Below are positions 6,673-15,751 of a stretch of 34,386 bases of DNA, piece by piece (position 1 is the first letter of the stretch; each line of letters begins with the position of its first letter). Source of the DNA: Ilumatobacter sp. (GTDB taxonomy: Bacteria; Actinomycetota; Acidimicrobiia; Acidimicrobiales; Ilumatobacteraceae); assembly GCF_030065885.1 (NCBI RefSeq), contig NZ_JASJCS010000061.1:1-34386 (forward strand), given 5' to 3'. The translations under genes and the position numbers were made by a program. The notes under the pieces were generated by a model, which searched no databases, was not told where the DNA came from, and saw nothing but the letters and a program-made list of their open reading frames with translations.

Positions 6673-7785
6673 TCAGCCGTCGACCCCGAGCCGGCGGGCA
6701 ACGAGATCGATCCGCTCGTCAGGTTGTACCACGGCGACCCGGACGTACTCACAACCCGCTTCGCCGTAGAAGTCGCCCGGGCTGACGAGGGCGCCCGCTT
6801 CGCGGGCCAGCCGCTCGGTGAACGCCCAGGCGTCACCGACGTGGAACCAGAGGTAGAACCCGCCGGCGGGCATCGCCACGTCGGCGCCGGACCAGGCGCG
6901 AAAGAGGCCGGCCATCCGCTCGAGGCGGCGACGGTACCGCTCGCGCTGCTCGTCGACGTGGGCGTCGTCGTCGAGCGCCACCACGCCGGCCGCCTGCACT
7001 GGGCCCGGGACCATCATCCCCACGTGCTTGCGCACCTCGCGCAGGTACTCGACCAGCTCGGCGTCGCCGGCGTAGAACCCGAGCCGCGCGCCGGCGAGGT
7101 TCGATCGTTTCGAGAGCGAGTGGACGGCGACCACGCCCTCGGTGCCGTGCTCGAGGATCGTGCGGCCGCGGTCGGCCCACGTGAACTCGACGTAGCACTC
7201 GTCGCTGAACACCGGCACGCCGTGGTCGCGCCCCCACTGCGCCGCTGCGGCGAGGTCGTCGAGCACGCCGCTCGGGTTGGCCGGGCTGTTGACCCAGAGC
7301 AGCAGTGCCCGCGCAGCGTCGGCAGGATCGATCCTGTCGAGCTGCAGCCCGCCGGTGGGCGACATCGGCACGGGTACGGCCCGGCAGCCGGCGAGCGTGG
7401 CGCCCATCTCGTAGGTCGGGTACGCGATCGACGGGAACAGCACCGTGTCCCGCTCGGGGCTGCGAAGTTGCATCCACTGGGGCAAGGTGCCCACGAACTC
7501 CTTCGTCCCGATGCACGCCGCGACCTGGGTGGCGTCGACGTCGACGCCGAGTCGCCGTTGCATCCACCGTTGGGCTGCGCCCCGTAGCTCGCCGGTACCG
7601 ATGCTCGGCGGGTAGCTGCGCTCGGCCCCCGACGACGCCAGCACCGCCGAGACCGCGGGTGGCGGCGGATCGAACGGTGTGCCGATCGAGAAGTCGACGA
7701 GTCCACCCTCGAAGTGCTCGGCCAGCGGCTTGAACCGGTCGATGCGCTCGTAGGGATAGGGCGGCGGGACGAACGGCTCGGACAT
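6673..7785 (-). CDS. dapC: PLP-dependent aminotransferase class I/II, probable N-succinyldiaminopimelate aminotransferase
   Basis: A fold-type I aminotransferase of 370 residues, the length and style of actinobacterial DapC, which forms N-succinyl-LL-diaminopimelate in lysine and peptidoglycan precursor synthesis. Visible: FSIGTPFDPPP (substrate-binding N-terminal segment), IGTKEFVGTLP, NSPANPSG, FSDECYVEF (Asp-x-x-Tyr contacting PLP), and HSLSKRSNLAGARLGF with the Schiff-base Lys in SLSK. The ATG at 7785 is chosen because the longer frame (to 7977) would run into hflX. It lies 28 bp downstream of the hflX stop on the same strand, in a run that also holds dapF, which supports a diaminopimelate role. 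No clear ribosome site is seen. Other class I aminotransferase substrates cannot be excluded from sequence. Confidence 0.85.
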   Translation of the reverse strand: MSEPFVPPPYPYERIDRFKPLAEHFEGGLVDFSIGTPFDPPPPAVSAVLASSGAERSYPPSIGTGELRGAAQRWMQRRLGVDVDATQVAACIGTKEFVGTLPQWMQLRSPERDTVLFPSIAYPTYEMGATLAGCRAVPVPMSPTGGLQLDRIDPADAARALLLWVNSPANPSGVLDDLAAAAQWGRDHGVPVFSDECYVEFTWADRGRTILEHGTEGVVAVHSLSKRSNLAGARLGFYAGDAELVEYLREVRKHVGMMVPGPVQAAGVVALDDDAHVDEQRERYRRRLERMAGLFRAWSGADVAMPAGGFYLWFHVGDAWAFTERLAREAGALVSPGDFYGEAGCEYVRVAVVQPDERIDLVARRLGVDG

Positions 7786-7813
7786 GCGACTGCCGATGAT
7801 ACGGACCCGCGCC

Positions 7814-9142
7814 TCAGCGTTCGTCGTTCGCCGTCCAGGTGAGCCCGTCGGTGACGAACTCGGCGAGCCGACCCACCGACGCCTCCGACAGCCGAGCCCG
7901 GATGCGCATGCCGTCGGGCGACTCGGTCGTCGAGACGACCTCGCCCTCGCGGTGCACCGACGCCAACACGTCACCACGGTCGTACGGGATCGCCAGCTCG
8001 ACGATCGAAGTCAGCGCCCGCAACCGATCGCCGAGCGTTCGCAGGAACAGCTCGATGCCCTCGCCGGTGACCGCGCTCACCGCCACCGACCCCTCGTGGT
8101 CACCGGCCAGCTGCTTGGCGTCGCCGGGCGCGAGGTCGGCCTTGTTGAACACGATCAGCTCGGGAACCCCGTCGGCGTCGATCTCGGCCAGCACCTCGCG
8201 GACGGCGGCGATCTGGCCGTCGGGATCGCTCGACGTCGCATCGACGACGTGGACGAGGTAGTCGGCCAGTGCGGCCACCTCGAGGGTGCCCTTGAAGGCC
8301 TCGACGAGGCCGTGCGGCAGGCTGCGCACGAAGCCGACCGTGTCGGTGAGGAGCACCGGCTCGCCGCCGGGCAGGGCGAGCCGCCGGGTGGTCGGGTCGA
8401 GCGTGGCGAACAGCCGGTCCTCGGTCAGCACCCCGGCGTCGGTCAGCTGGTTCAACAGCGTCGACTTGCCGGCGTTGGTGTACCCGACGATCGCCACGCT
8501 GGCGAGGCCGCTGCGTCGGCGGCTCTTGCGTTGGAGGTTCCTGGTGGCGGCCAGCGATTTCAGGTCGGACTCGAGCTTGGTGATCCGGCGCATGATCCGC
8601 CGGCGATCGACCTCCATCTTCGTCTCGCCGCCGCCGAACCTCGCCCCGACGCCGCCGCGCTGCTGCGAGAGCTTGGCGCCCTTCCCGCGGCGGAGCCGCG
8701 GGAGCCGGTAACGCAACAGCGCCAGCTCGACCTGGGCCTTGCCCTCGAGCGTGTGGGCGTTCTGCCCGAAGATGTCGAGGATCACGGCCGTGCGGTCGAT
8801 CGCGGTGCGGCCGAGGAGCTTCTCGAGGTTGAACTGCTGCGCCGGCGCGAGCTCGTTGTCGAAGACCACCGTGTCGGCGTCGACCGCCAGGCAGATGCCT
8901 TTCAGCTCCTCGGCCTTGCCCTTGCCGATGTACCAGGTGTGGTCGGGCGAGTCCCGCCGTTGCACGACGCGCGCGGCGACGTCGGCACCGGCGGTGTCGA
9001 CCAGCAGCTCGAGCTCGTCGAGGCTGGCGTCGACCGACTCCTCGGTGTCGCCCGGCAGCGCCACCGCGACGAGCACGATCTTCTCGCGCACCGTCCGGTC
9101 GATGAGTGTGGCGCCGAGAGCCTCTTGGTACGGGGTGTTCAC
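7814..9142 (-). CDS. hflX: Ribosome-associated GTPase HflX
   Basis: HflX is a GTPase that binds and splits stalled or stress-arrested ribosomes. The 442-residue protein starts with the HflX N-terminal domain (VLVAVALPGDTEESVDASLDEL, TWYIGKGKAEEL, FDNELAPAQQFNLEK, RTAVILDIFGQNAHTLEGKAQVELA), has the linker LRRGKGAKLSQQRGGVGARFGGGETKME, and then a G domain with P-loop GYTNAGKST, DPTTRRL, DTVGFVRSLPH and NKAD. It starts with GTG at 9142; this GTG and the dapF stop share GTGA (9139-9142), so translation is probably coupled. The miaB-miaA-dapF-hflX order matches mycobacteria, apart from genes interspersed there. Confidence 0.97.
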   Translation of the reverse strand: MNTPYQEALGATLIDRTVREKIVLVAVALPGDTEESVDASLDELELLVDTAGADVAARVVQRRDSPDHTWYIGKGKAEELKGICLAVDADTVVFDNELAPAQQFNLEKLLGRTAIDRTAVILDIFGQNAHTLEGKAQVELALLRYRLPRLRRGKGAKLSQQRGGVGARFGGGETKMEVDRRRIMRRITKLESDLKSLAATRNLQRKSRRRSGLASVAIVGYTNAGKSTLLNQLTDAGVLTEDRLFATLDPTTRRLALPGGEPVLLTDTVGFVRSLPHGLVEAFKGTLEVAALADYLVHVVDATSSDPDGQIAAVREVLAEIDADGVPELIVFNKADLAPGDAKQLAGDHEGSVAVSAVTGEGIELFLRTLGDRLRALTSIVELAIPYDRGDVLASVHREGEVVSTTESPDGMRIRARLSEASVGRLAEFVTDGLTWTANDER

Positions 9143-9963
9143 GCGTTCACCTCGATCGTGCCGACGTAGGTCGCCGGGCCGGTCAACGTGACGCGGCCGG
9201 GTTCGGGCGCGTCGAGCTCCACTGTCGCACTGCCGCCGTCCATGTGCACCGTCAGTTTCCCGCCGACGGGGGTGGCGAGGCCCCACGCTGCGGCCGCGTG
9301 GGCGGAAGCGCATGCGCCGGTGCCGCATGCCTCTGTGATCCCAGCGCCGCGCTCGTGGACGCGCATGCGGATCTCGTCCTGGTGCTCGCCGGGAGCCACG
9401 ATCTCGAGGTTGATGTCGGGCACCTTCGCACCCAGTTCGGCCAGGTCGACCACGTCGACGTCGTCGACCCCGACGACGCCATGCGGGTTGCCGAGGCTGA
9501 GGTGGGCGACCGGGCGGTCGGGATGACACCCCAACGCCGCCCAGCCGTCGGGCTCGTCGAGACGCGTGATCTCGCCCATGTCGACGCTCGCCCTGATCGT
9601 GTCGGAGCGGTCGGTCGCCGCCACCGACACGATGCGCATGCCGGCATCGGTGTGGATCGACACGTCGCTCAGGTCGCCGTCGTGGCGCATCGACAGCGCC
9701 TGGACGAAGCAGCGGATCCCGTTGCCGCTCATCTCGGCCCGGCTCCCGTCGGCGTTGTAGAGGATCATCGTCGCGCCGTACTGCGTCGTGCGCTGATCGT
9801 CGGCGGGCGGCGACTCGGCGATCAGCAGCCCGTCGGCACCGATGCCGCGCCGCCGGTCGCAGAGCCGCCGGGCCAGGTCGGGGAGGTCGTCGATGCCGGG
9901 GTGGAACACCACGAGGAAGTCGTTGCCCAGTCCGTGGTGCTTGGTGAGGGTGAGGGACGTCAT
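9139..9963 (-). CDS. dapF: Diaminopimelate epimerase
   Basis: Interconverts LL- and meso-diaminopimelate, the last step before lysine and a direct peptidoglycan precursor. At 274 residues it has the family length. The two active-site cysteines are Cys85 (GNGIRC) and Cys213 (EACGTGAC). Other landmarks are KHHGLGNDFLV at the N-terminus, YNADGS and GNPHGVV. The ATG at 9963 overlaps the miaA stop in ATGA (9960-9963), and its own stop overlaps the hflX start. Confidence 0.97.
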   Translation of the reverse strand: MTSLTLTKHHGLGNDFLVVFHPGIDDLPDLARRLCDRRRGIGADGLLIAESPPADDQRTTQYGATMILYNADGSRAEMSGNGIRCFVQALSMRHDGDLSDVSIHTDAGMRIVSVAATDRSDTIRASVDMGEITRLDEPDGWAALGCHPDRPVAHLSLGNPHGVVGVDDVDVVDLAELGAKVPDINLEIVAPGEHQDEIRMRVHERGAGITEACGTGACASAHAAAAWGLATPVGGKLTVHMDGGSATVELDAPEPGRVTLTGPATYVGTIEVNA

Positions 9964-10880
9964 GAATCGAACGCGGCCAGGACGGCCGGCAGTGCCTCGG
10001 CCACCGGTTCGTCCTCCACGTCCACCCAGCGTATGCGCGGGTCGCGGCCGAACCATCGCAGTTGACGCACCGAGAACTGTCGGGTTCGTACGATGATCCG
10101 CTCGACGGCGGCGTCGAGCGTGCACGTGCCATCGAGGTGGGCCGCGAGCTCCTTGTAGCCGAGCGCTTGGGACGCGGTGCGCGACCAACCGGCGGCCAGC
10201 AGGCCGCGGACCTCGTCGAGCAGGCCGGCTTCCATCATGAGCGCCACGCGCCTCTCGATGCGTGTGGCGAGCACTGCACGATCCCACCGCAACCCGACCT
10301 GGACGACGTCGGTCCCGGGATACGCGTCGAGCCCCGGCCCGTACGAGCTGAACCTGCGGCCGCTGCCTTCGCACACCTCGAGTGCGCGCACGATCCGCCG
10401 GACGTTCGTCGGTTCCATCTTCGCCGCGGCGTCGGGGTCGGTGTCGGCGAGCCGGGCGTGCAGCGCCTCGGGCCCACCCTCGGCGGCCTCGGCCTCGAGC
10501 CGGGCCCTGATCGCCGGCCACTCGCCCGGCATCTCGAAGTCGTCGATCGCGGCGCGGTGGTAGAGGCCGGTCCCGCCGACGAGGATCGCTCGACGGTGAC
10601 GCCGGGCCAGGTCTGCGACCACGTCTCGGTAGGCGCGCTGGAACTCGGCGACGGTGAAGTCGTGTGCCGGGTCGACCAGGTCGACTAGGTGGTGGGGCAC
10701 GCGGGCCCGCTCGGCCGCCGATGGCTTGGCGGTGCCGATGTCCATGCCGCGGTAGACCTGCATCGAGTCGACCGAGATCAGCTCGACATCGCCGAGCTCG
10801 GCGGCAGCCGCCATGGCGACGGAGGACTTCCCCGAAGCCGTCGGCCCGACGACGGCGACCCGGGCCGGAGGTCGGCTCAC
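9960..10880 (-). CDS. miaA: tRNA dimethylallyltransferase
   Basis: Adds an isopentenyl group to A37 of tRNAs reading UNN codons; MiaB then methylthiolates the product. 306 residues. P-loop GPTASGKSS near residues 12-20, SVDSMQVYRGMDIGTAKPS (tRNA and substrate contact), VPHHLVDLVDP, VGGTGLYHRA, and a C-terminal RQFSVRQLRWF motif. The start is GTG at 10880, sharing GTGA with the miaB stop at 10877-10880. Placed directly after miaB, so both steps of the ms2i6A modification are made from one transcript. Confidence 0.97.
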   Translation of the reverse strand: MSRPPARVAVVGPTASGKSSVAMAAAAELGDVELISVDSMQVYRGMDIGTAKPSAAERARVPHHLVDLVDPAHDFTVAEFQRAYRDVVADLARRHRRAILVGGTGLYHRAAIDDFEMPGEWPAIRARLEAEAAEGGPEALHARLADTDPDAAAKMEPTNVRRIVRALEVCEGSGRRFSSYGPGLDAYPGTDVVQVGLRWDRAVLATRIERRVALMMEAGLLDEVRGLLAAGWSRTASQALGYKELAAHLDGTCTLDAAVERIIVRTRQFSVRQLRWFGRDPRIRWVDVEDEPVAEALPAVLAAFDS

Positions 10881-12304
10881 AGTGCGGCGACGGGGATGCG
10901 CAGCTTGTGCGTCGGCTCGCTCGTCAGCTCGACGAGCCGGCCCTCGAGGTGGTGCGGCGCGGCGCGAGTGATCTCGACGGTCGCATAGCTGCCCGTGCGG
11001 ATCGGCGACGGCGGCGCGAAGTGGACCAGCTTGTTCTGCCGGGTGCGCCCTGACACGACGTCGGGCTTGCGCTTCGACGGGCCCTCGACGAGGACCTCCT
11101 CGACACGGCCGACCCGCGCCTCGTGTCGCTGCAGGGCAGCGTGCTCGATGACCACGCGGAGCCGCTGGAACCGCTCGCCGGCGACCGCCGGATCGACGAA
11201 GTCGGCCTCCATCTCGGCGGCCTCGGTGCCGGGCCGGGGCGAGAAGATGAAGGTGTAGGCGTAGTCGTACTCCGCCGCCGCCGCGACCTCGAGCGTGCGC
11301 TCGAAGTCGGCCTCGGTCTCACCCGGGAAGCCCACGATGATGTCGGTCGAGACGGCGAGATCGGGCACGGTACGGCGCGCTTGGGCGAGCTTGTCGAGAT
11401 ACCGCTCGCCGGTGTAGCCGCGGTGCATCAGGGCGAGGACCCGGTCGCTCCCCGACTGCAGCGGGTAGTGCAGGTGCTCGCACACGGCAGGCGTGTCGGC
11501 CATGGCGGCGAACGTCTCGGGTCGCATGTCCTTGGGATGGGGACTGGTGTAGCGAACGCGTCGGATGCCCTCGACCGACCCGACGTCGCGCAGCAGATCG
11601 GCGAACAGCGGACGCAGTCGGGCCGAGTCGTCGCCGGCCCGCCGCGCCGCGAGCTGGAGATCGCGCCCGTACGAGTTGACGTTCTGGCCGAGCAGGGTGA
11701 CCTCGGTGACCCCGTCCTCGGCGAGCCGTTCGACCTCGGCGATGACGTCGGCGTACGGCCGGCTCATCTCCTCGCCGCGCACCGCCGGCACGATGCAGAA
11801 GGCACAGTTGTTGTCGCAGCCGATCTGGATGGTGACCCAGGCGTTGTAGCTCGTCTCGCGGCGAACGGGCAGCGCCGACGGGAACATGGCGTGATCGTCG
11901 ACGACGGCCGCTTCGAGGATCTCGACGAGTGGCCCGTCGGTCGCGGCCGCTGCATCGAGCAGCTCGGCGGCGCGATGCACGTTGTGCGTGCCCATCACCA
12001 CGTCGACGTGGCGGGCCTTCGTCGCGACCAACTCGCGGTCCTTCTGGGCGAGGCAGCCCGAGACGACGATCTGGCGGCCTTCGCGGGCCTCCTTCCAGGG
12101 CTTGAGGTGCCCGAGGTTGCCGTAGAGCTTGTTGTCGGCGTTCTCGCGGATGCAGCAGGTGTTGAGGACGACGACGTCGGCATCGTCCTCGGACTCGGCG
12201 CGGACCATGCCGTCGGCCTCGAGCAGCCCGGCGATGCGCTCGGAGTCGTGCTCGTTCATCTGGCACCCGTAGGTGCGCAGGATGTAGCTGCGGGGCTCCC
12301 CCAT
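10877..12304 (-). CDS. miaB: tRNA-2-methylthio-N6-dimethylallyladenosine synthase (radical SAM)
   Basis: Methylthiolates i6A37 in tRNA. 475 residues. The N-terminal domain holds the auxiliary cluster cysteines Cys14 (YGCQMNEHD), Cys50 (LNTCC) and Cys84 (SGCLAQ). The radical SAM motif is Cys163/Cys167/Cys170 (GCDNNCAFCIVP), followed by TLLGQNVNSYG, HPLQSG-type HYPLQSGSD and FPGETEADF. A TRAM domain closes the protein (GRTRQNKLVHF). The ATG at 12304 is followed by MGEPRSYILRTYG, the normal N-terminus; the longer frame would cross the divergent gene. TAGCCT lies 8 nt upstream, possibly a leaderless-type promoter. First gene of the overlapping miaB-miaA-dapF-hflX series. Confidence 0.97.
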   Translation of the reverse strand: MGEPRSYILRTYGCQMNEHDSERIAGLLEADGMVRAESEDDADVVVLNTCCIRENADNKLYGNLGHLKPWKEAREGRQIVVSGCLAQKDRELVATKARHVDVVMGTHNVHRAAELLDAAAATDGPLVEILEAAVVDDHAMFPSALPVRRETSYNAWVTIQIGCDNNCAFCIVPAVRGEEMSRPYADVIAEVERLAEDGVTEVTLLGQNVNSYGRDLQLAARRAGDDSARLRPLFADLLRDVGSVEGIRRVRYTSPHPKDMRPETFAAMADTPAVCEHLHYPLQSGSDRVLALMHRGYTGERYLDKLAQARRTVPDLAVSTDIIVGFPGETEADFERTLEVAAAAEYDYAYTFIFSPRPGTEAAEMEADFVDPAVAGERFQRLRVVIEHAALQRHEARVGRVEEVLVEGPSKRKPDVVSGRTRQNKLVHFAPPSPIRTGSYATVEITRAAPHHLEGRLVELTSEPTHKLRIPVAAL

Positions 12305-12345
12305 GACCGGTGAGGCTATCGGGAGGCCGCCCGGCGGGCCGCTGG

Positions 12346-12351
12346 TACTGT
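12346..12351 (+). promoter_or_regulatory. -10-like TACTGT, 6 nt before the start (leaderless type)
   Basis: TACTGT is followed by 6 nt and then the ATG at 12358. No Shine-Dalgarno sequence is present and no good -35 is visible. Confidence 0.5.
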
Positions 12352-12357
12352 CGTGCC

Positions 12358-12756
12358 ATGGCGCTGCAGGACGAGAAGTACATGCTGTTGACGACCTACC
12401 GGAAGAACGGCACGCCGGTGCCGACCCCGGTGTGGGTGGCCGACCTGGGTGACGGCAAGGTCGGCTTCTACACCAGCTCGGGTTCGGGCAAGGCGAAGCG
12501 TCTCGCACACACCGCGAAGGTCACGGTGCAGCCGTCGGACGCCCGCGGGAACGTCAAGGACGGCACCGACGCGATCGAGGCCACCGCCGAGCTCGTCACC
12601 GGCGACGAGCTCGCCGACATCACCGCGAAGATCAAGGCCAAGTACGGGTTCATGACCAAGATCACCAAATTCCTCGGCACCGTGGGCGGCATCGTCAAGC
12701 GCAACCGCATCCCGTACGGCGACCGCGGCGTCGTCGTGACGCTGCCCGCCGACTGA
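12358..12756 (+). CDS. PPOX-class F420/FMN split-barrel oxidoreductase
   Basis: A 132-residue single-domain protein of the pyridoxamine-phosphate-oxidase-like split beta-barrel family. Members bind F420, FMN or heme-like cofactors as dimers. The N-terminal strand-turn YMLLTTYRKNGTPVPTPVWV and GKVGFYTSSGSGKAKRLAHTAKVTVQPSDARG are typical of the actinobacterial PPOX-class F420-dependent branch (FDOR). The exact cofactor cannot be fixed from sequence. Divergent from miaB with 53 bp between starts, and followed after 42 bp by mycothione reductase, which may place it in a redox context. Confidence 0.85.
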   Translation: MALQDEKYMLLTTYRKNGTPVPTPVWVADLGDGKVGFYTSSGSGKAKRLAHTAKVTVQPSDARGNVKDGTDAIEATAELVTGDELADITAKIKAKYGFMTKITKFLGTVGGIVKRNRIPYGDRGVVVTLPAD

Positions 12757-12798
12757 TCGCCGGGAACATCCGGGGTCCGGCACGGGTTCATCTGAGCC

Positions 12799-14175
12799 GT
12801 GTCCGCTCGCGCCGAACCCAGCCAGTACGACCTGATCATCGTCGGGAGCGGCTCGGGCAACGCGATTCCCGACTTCCTGGCCGACTGGGACATCGCGATC
12901 GTTGAGCGGGGGACGTTCGGCGGCACCTGCCTCAACGTCGGCTGCATCCCGTCGAAGATGTTCGTGAAGCCGGCCGACATCGCCGTCGAGGCCAACCACA
13001 GCGAGCGCCTGGGCGTCGACGTGCGGTTCCACGGGGCCGATTGGGCGGCGATTCGCGACCGCGTGTTCGGACGCATCGACCCGATCGCCGAGGGAGGCCG
13101 TGAGTACCGGGCCAACGGGTCGCCCAACGTCACCCTGATCGAGGGCACCGCGCGCTTCGTCGGCGATCGTGTGCTCGACGTCGAGGGTGAGCGGATCACG
13201 GCCCCGAACGTGCTGGTCGCGGCAGGGTCGCGGCCCGTCATCCCACCGATCCCCGGCCTGGTCGAGACCGGCTTCCACACGTCCGACTCGATCATGCGGC
13301 TCGAGAAGCTGCCCAAGCGCCTGGGCATCATCGGCGGGGGCTACATCGCAGTCGAGATGGGCCACGTGTTCAGCGGGCTCGGCTCGCAGGTCACGCTGTT
13401 CAATCGCTCCGACGTCCTGCTGCGGGTCCAGGATCACGAGGTCGCGCAACGGTTCACCGAGGTCTTCGGCGAGCGGGTCGACGTGCACCTCGAGCACTTG
13501 CCCACCAAGGTCGAGCGGCGGGGCAAGGCCATCGTCATCCACTGTGCCGGCGACGAGGTCGAGGTCGACGAGCTGCTCGTCGCCACCGGCCGCGAGCCGA
13601 ACAGCGACCTGCTCGATGTCGAGGAGGGTGGCCTCGACTGCCACCACCACGGCACGGTCGTCGTCGACGAGCACATGCGCACGTCGGCCGAGGGTGTCTG
13701 GGCGATCGGCGACATCGCCAACGAGTTCCAGCTCAAGCACGTCGCGAACGCCGAAGCGGCGGTGGCCTTCTGGAACATGGCCCACCCCGACGACCTCCGG
13801 GCGATCGACTACAAGGCGGTGCCGGCCGCGGTCTTCAGCAACCCGCAAGTCGCCGCCGTGGGCATGACCGAACGCGAGGCACGTGACGCAGGCATCGACG
13901 TCGTCGTCGGACGTCGCGATTACGCGGGCACGGCGTACGGCTGGGCGCTGGTCGACGAGACGTCGTTCGCCAAGGTGCTCGTCGACCGCGACAGCGGGCT
14001 CATCGTGGGTGCACACATCATCGGCCCGCAGGCCGCGACGCTGATCCAGCCCATGATCCAGGCGATGCAGTTCGACCAGCCGGCGGCCGAGGTGGCCCGT
14101 GGCCAGTTCTGGATCCATCCGGCGCTGACCGAGGTCGTCGAGAACGCCCTGATCGACGCGCTCGATCAGCTCTGA
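12799..14175 (+). CDS. mtr: Mycothione reductase
   Basis: A flavoprotein disulfide reductase that keeps mycothiol, the actinobacterial low-molecular-weight thiol, reduced using NADPH. 458 residues, the normal length. FAD site IIVGSGSGN (about 14-21); redox-active Cys44 and Cys49 in GGTCLNVGCIPSKMFV, a pattern characteristic of mycothione rather than glutathione reductase; second nucleotide site IGGGYIAVEMGH; FAD-binding WAIGDIANEFQLKHVA; and C-terminal His-Glu pair in FWIHPALTEVVENAL. The GTG start at 12799 gives a normal N-terminus (QYDLIIVG). Dihydrolipoamide or mercuric reductase are less likely because of the N-terminal and CIPSKMF motifs. Finding it supports an actinobacterial host. Confidence 0.93.
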   Translation: MSARAEPSQYDLIIVGSGSGNAIPDFLADWDIAIVERGTFGGTCLNVGCIPSKMFVKPADIAVEANHSERLGVDVRFHGADWAAIRDRVFGRIDPIAEGGREYRANGSPNVTLIEGTARFVGDRVLDVEGERITAPNVLVAAGSRPVIPPIPGLVETGFHTSDSIMRLEKLPKRLGIIGGGYIAVEMGHVFSGLGSQVTLFNRSDVLLRVQDHEVAQRFTEVFGERVDVHLEHLPTKVERRGKAIVIHCAGDEVEVDELLVATGREPNSDLLDVEEGGLDCHHHGTVVVDEHMRTSAEGVWAIGDIANEFQLKHVANAEAAVAFWNMAHPDDLRAIDYKAVPAAVFSNPQVAAVGMTEREARDAGIDVVVGRRDYAGTAYGWALVDETSFAKVLVDRDSGLIVGAHIIGPQAATLIQPMIQAMQFDQPAAEVARGQFWIHPALTEVVENALIDALDQL

Positions 14176-14224
14176 TGCGCTGACGTTCTGACGCGGCGGG
14201 CACGCCCCCGCTAGCGTGCCCGCC

Positions 14225-14641
14225 GTGATCGGCATCCTCCTCGACAGCACCGGCTACCGCATCATGGCGACGCTCCACATCCTGAGCGCGATCGTCGCAT
14301 TCGGGCCGCTCTTCCTCTATCCCGGGCTCCGCAAGGCCGGCGAGACCCAGACGATGGCCGCGATGCACATGCGGATGACCTTCCCGGCGCTCGTGCTGCT
14401 CTGGGTGCTCGGCATGGGCCTCGCCGGCATGTCCGAGGGCGCCTACGAGCTCTCCCAGACGTGGCTGGCCCTGTCGATCGTCAACTGGGTCGTGTTGATC
14501 GCCGTCAGCTGGTTCCTGATCCGCCCGTCGATCACCGATGCCAGCGAGTCCGCCGCCGCCAAGCTGGCGGCCGGCACGGGGGTGACCCACCTCGGCCTCG
14601 TCGTCGGCATGGTGCTGATGGTCTGGAAGCCGGGACTCTGA
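14225..14641 (+). CDS. DUF2269-like integral membrane protein, four helices
   Basis: About 138 residues with four predicted membrane helices: TLHILSAIVAFGPLFLYPGL, FPALVLLWVLGMGLAGM, WLALSIVNWVVLIAVSWFLI, and THLGLVVGMVLMVW. The layout (His in helix 1, four short helices) fits the DUF2269 family, whose function is unknown. The GTG at 14225 is chosen because TAGCGT (14212-14217) lies 7 nt upstream as a leaderless-type -10. GTG at 14216 and the internal ATG (14264) are alternatives. It ends 3 nt before the alcohol dehydrogenase start, so the two are probably cotranscribed. Confidence 0.7.
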   Translation: MIGILLDSTGYRIMATLHILSAIVAFGPLFLYPGLRKAGETQTMAAMHMRMTFPALVLLWVLGMGLAGMSEGAYELSQTWLALSIVNWVVLIAVSWFLIRPSITDASESAAAKLAAGTGVTHLGLVVGMVLMVWKPGL

Positions 14642-14644
14642 CCC

Positions 14645-15730
14645 GTGCCGGTCACCGTGCGAGCTGCGGTGAGCCGGGCGTTCGGTGAGCGGCTGACGAT
14701 CGAGCCGCTCACCCTGGCCGATGCGGGCCCCGGTGAGGTGCGCGTCGCACTGGCCGCCGTCGCCGTCTGCCACAGCGACGTCTCGTACGCAGACGGCGAG
14801 TGGGGCGGCGAGCTCCCGGCGGTGTGGGGCCACGAGGCGGCCGGGACGATCGTCGAGGTCGGTGCCGACGTCGGGTTCGCGGTCGGCCAGCGGGTGGTCG
14901 TCACCTTGATCCGTTCGTGCGGCGAATGCCACCGCTGCCAGCGAGGCGCCGAGATCGCCTGCACGGCATCCCTCGACCGAGCGAGCCCACTGACCGACGC
15001 CGACGGCCGGGAGGTCGGCCAGGGGCTCCGCACCGCAGCGTTCGCCGAGCAGGTCGTCGTCGACGCCTCGCAGGTCGTGCCGTTCGACGACGAGATCCCG
15101 ATGACGTCGGCGTCGTTGCTGGCGTGCGGTGTGATCACCGGCGTCGGCGCCGTCCTGAACACGGCCAAGGTCGAGCCGGGCAGCTCGGTCGTCGTGCTCG
15201 GTTGCGGCGGCGTCGGCCTCAACGTCGTGCAGGGGGCGGCGCTGGCAGGCGCCTCGCCGATCATCGCCGTCGATCCGCAGGAATCGAAGCACGACCTCGC
15301 CATCCATCTCGGCGCCACGCACGCGGTCTCGCCGGCCGACCTGCAGGCGCTCGTGACCGAGCTCACGGGCGGGCTCCTCGCCGACTACGTGTTCGTGGCC
15401 ACCGGTGCGCCGACCGCACTCGCCAGCGCGCCGGTCCTGGCCGGTGCGATGTCGGCGATCGTGATCGTCGGCATGCCGCCGACGGGCGTCACCGGCCAGT
15501 TCGACCCCGGCAGCCTGGCCGGCGAGAACCAGCGCATCCTCGGCTCGAAGATGGGCACGTCGGTGATCGCGCGGGACATCCCGGCGCTCGTCACCCGATA
15601 CCTCGACGGCGAGCTCGAGCTCGACGACCTCGTGAGCCGGACGTTCCCGCTCGAGCAGATCAACGAGGCGATGGACGAGGTCCGGAAGGGCACGGCCCTG
15701 CGCAACGTGATCGTCTTCGACGACGCCTGA
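14645..15730 (+). CDS. Zinc-dependent alcohol dehydrogenase, MDR superfamily
   Basis: A medium-chain NAD(P)-dependent dehydrogenase of 361 residues. Catalytic zinc ligands are Cys42 (CHSD), His63-Glu64 (GHEAAG) and Cys161 (LLACGV). The structural zinc lobe is intact as CX2CX2CX7C (Cys92, 95, 98, 106). Coenzyme-binding GCGGVG at 187-192 is followed by VDPQE. The Cys161 pattern and overall style resemble class III-like ADHs, some of which use mycothiol-formaldehyde adducts; I cannot assign that substrate, though it follows mycothione reductase by two genes. GTG start at 14645, 3 nt after the previous stop; no clear ribosome site. Confidence 0.9.
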   Translation: MPVTVRAAVSRAFGERLTIEPLTLADAGPGEVRVALAAVAVCHSDVSYADGEWGGELPAVWGHEAAGTIVEVGADVGFAVGQRVVVTLIRSCGECHRCQRGAEIACTASLDRASPLTDADGREVGQGLRTAAFAEQVVVDASQVVPFDDEIPMTSASLLACGVITGVGAVLNTAKVEPGSSVVVLGCGGVGLNVVQGAALAGASPIIAVDPQESKHDLAIHLGATHAVSPADLQALVTELTGGLLADYVFVATGAPTALASAPVLAGAMSAIVIVGMPPTGVTGQFDPGSLAGENQRILGSKMGTSVIARDIPALVTRYLDGELELDDLVSRTFPLEQINEAMDEVRKGTALRNVIVFDDA

Positions 15731-15751
15731 CCCACCTGTGAGACTCCGCTG

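Noticed and set aside
7786..7977. Longer N-terminus for the DapC-like aminotransferase
   Set aside because: It would overlap hflX by more than 150 bp and adds unconserved Arg-rich sequence before the normal family N-terminus.
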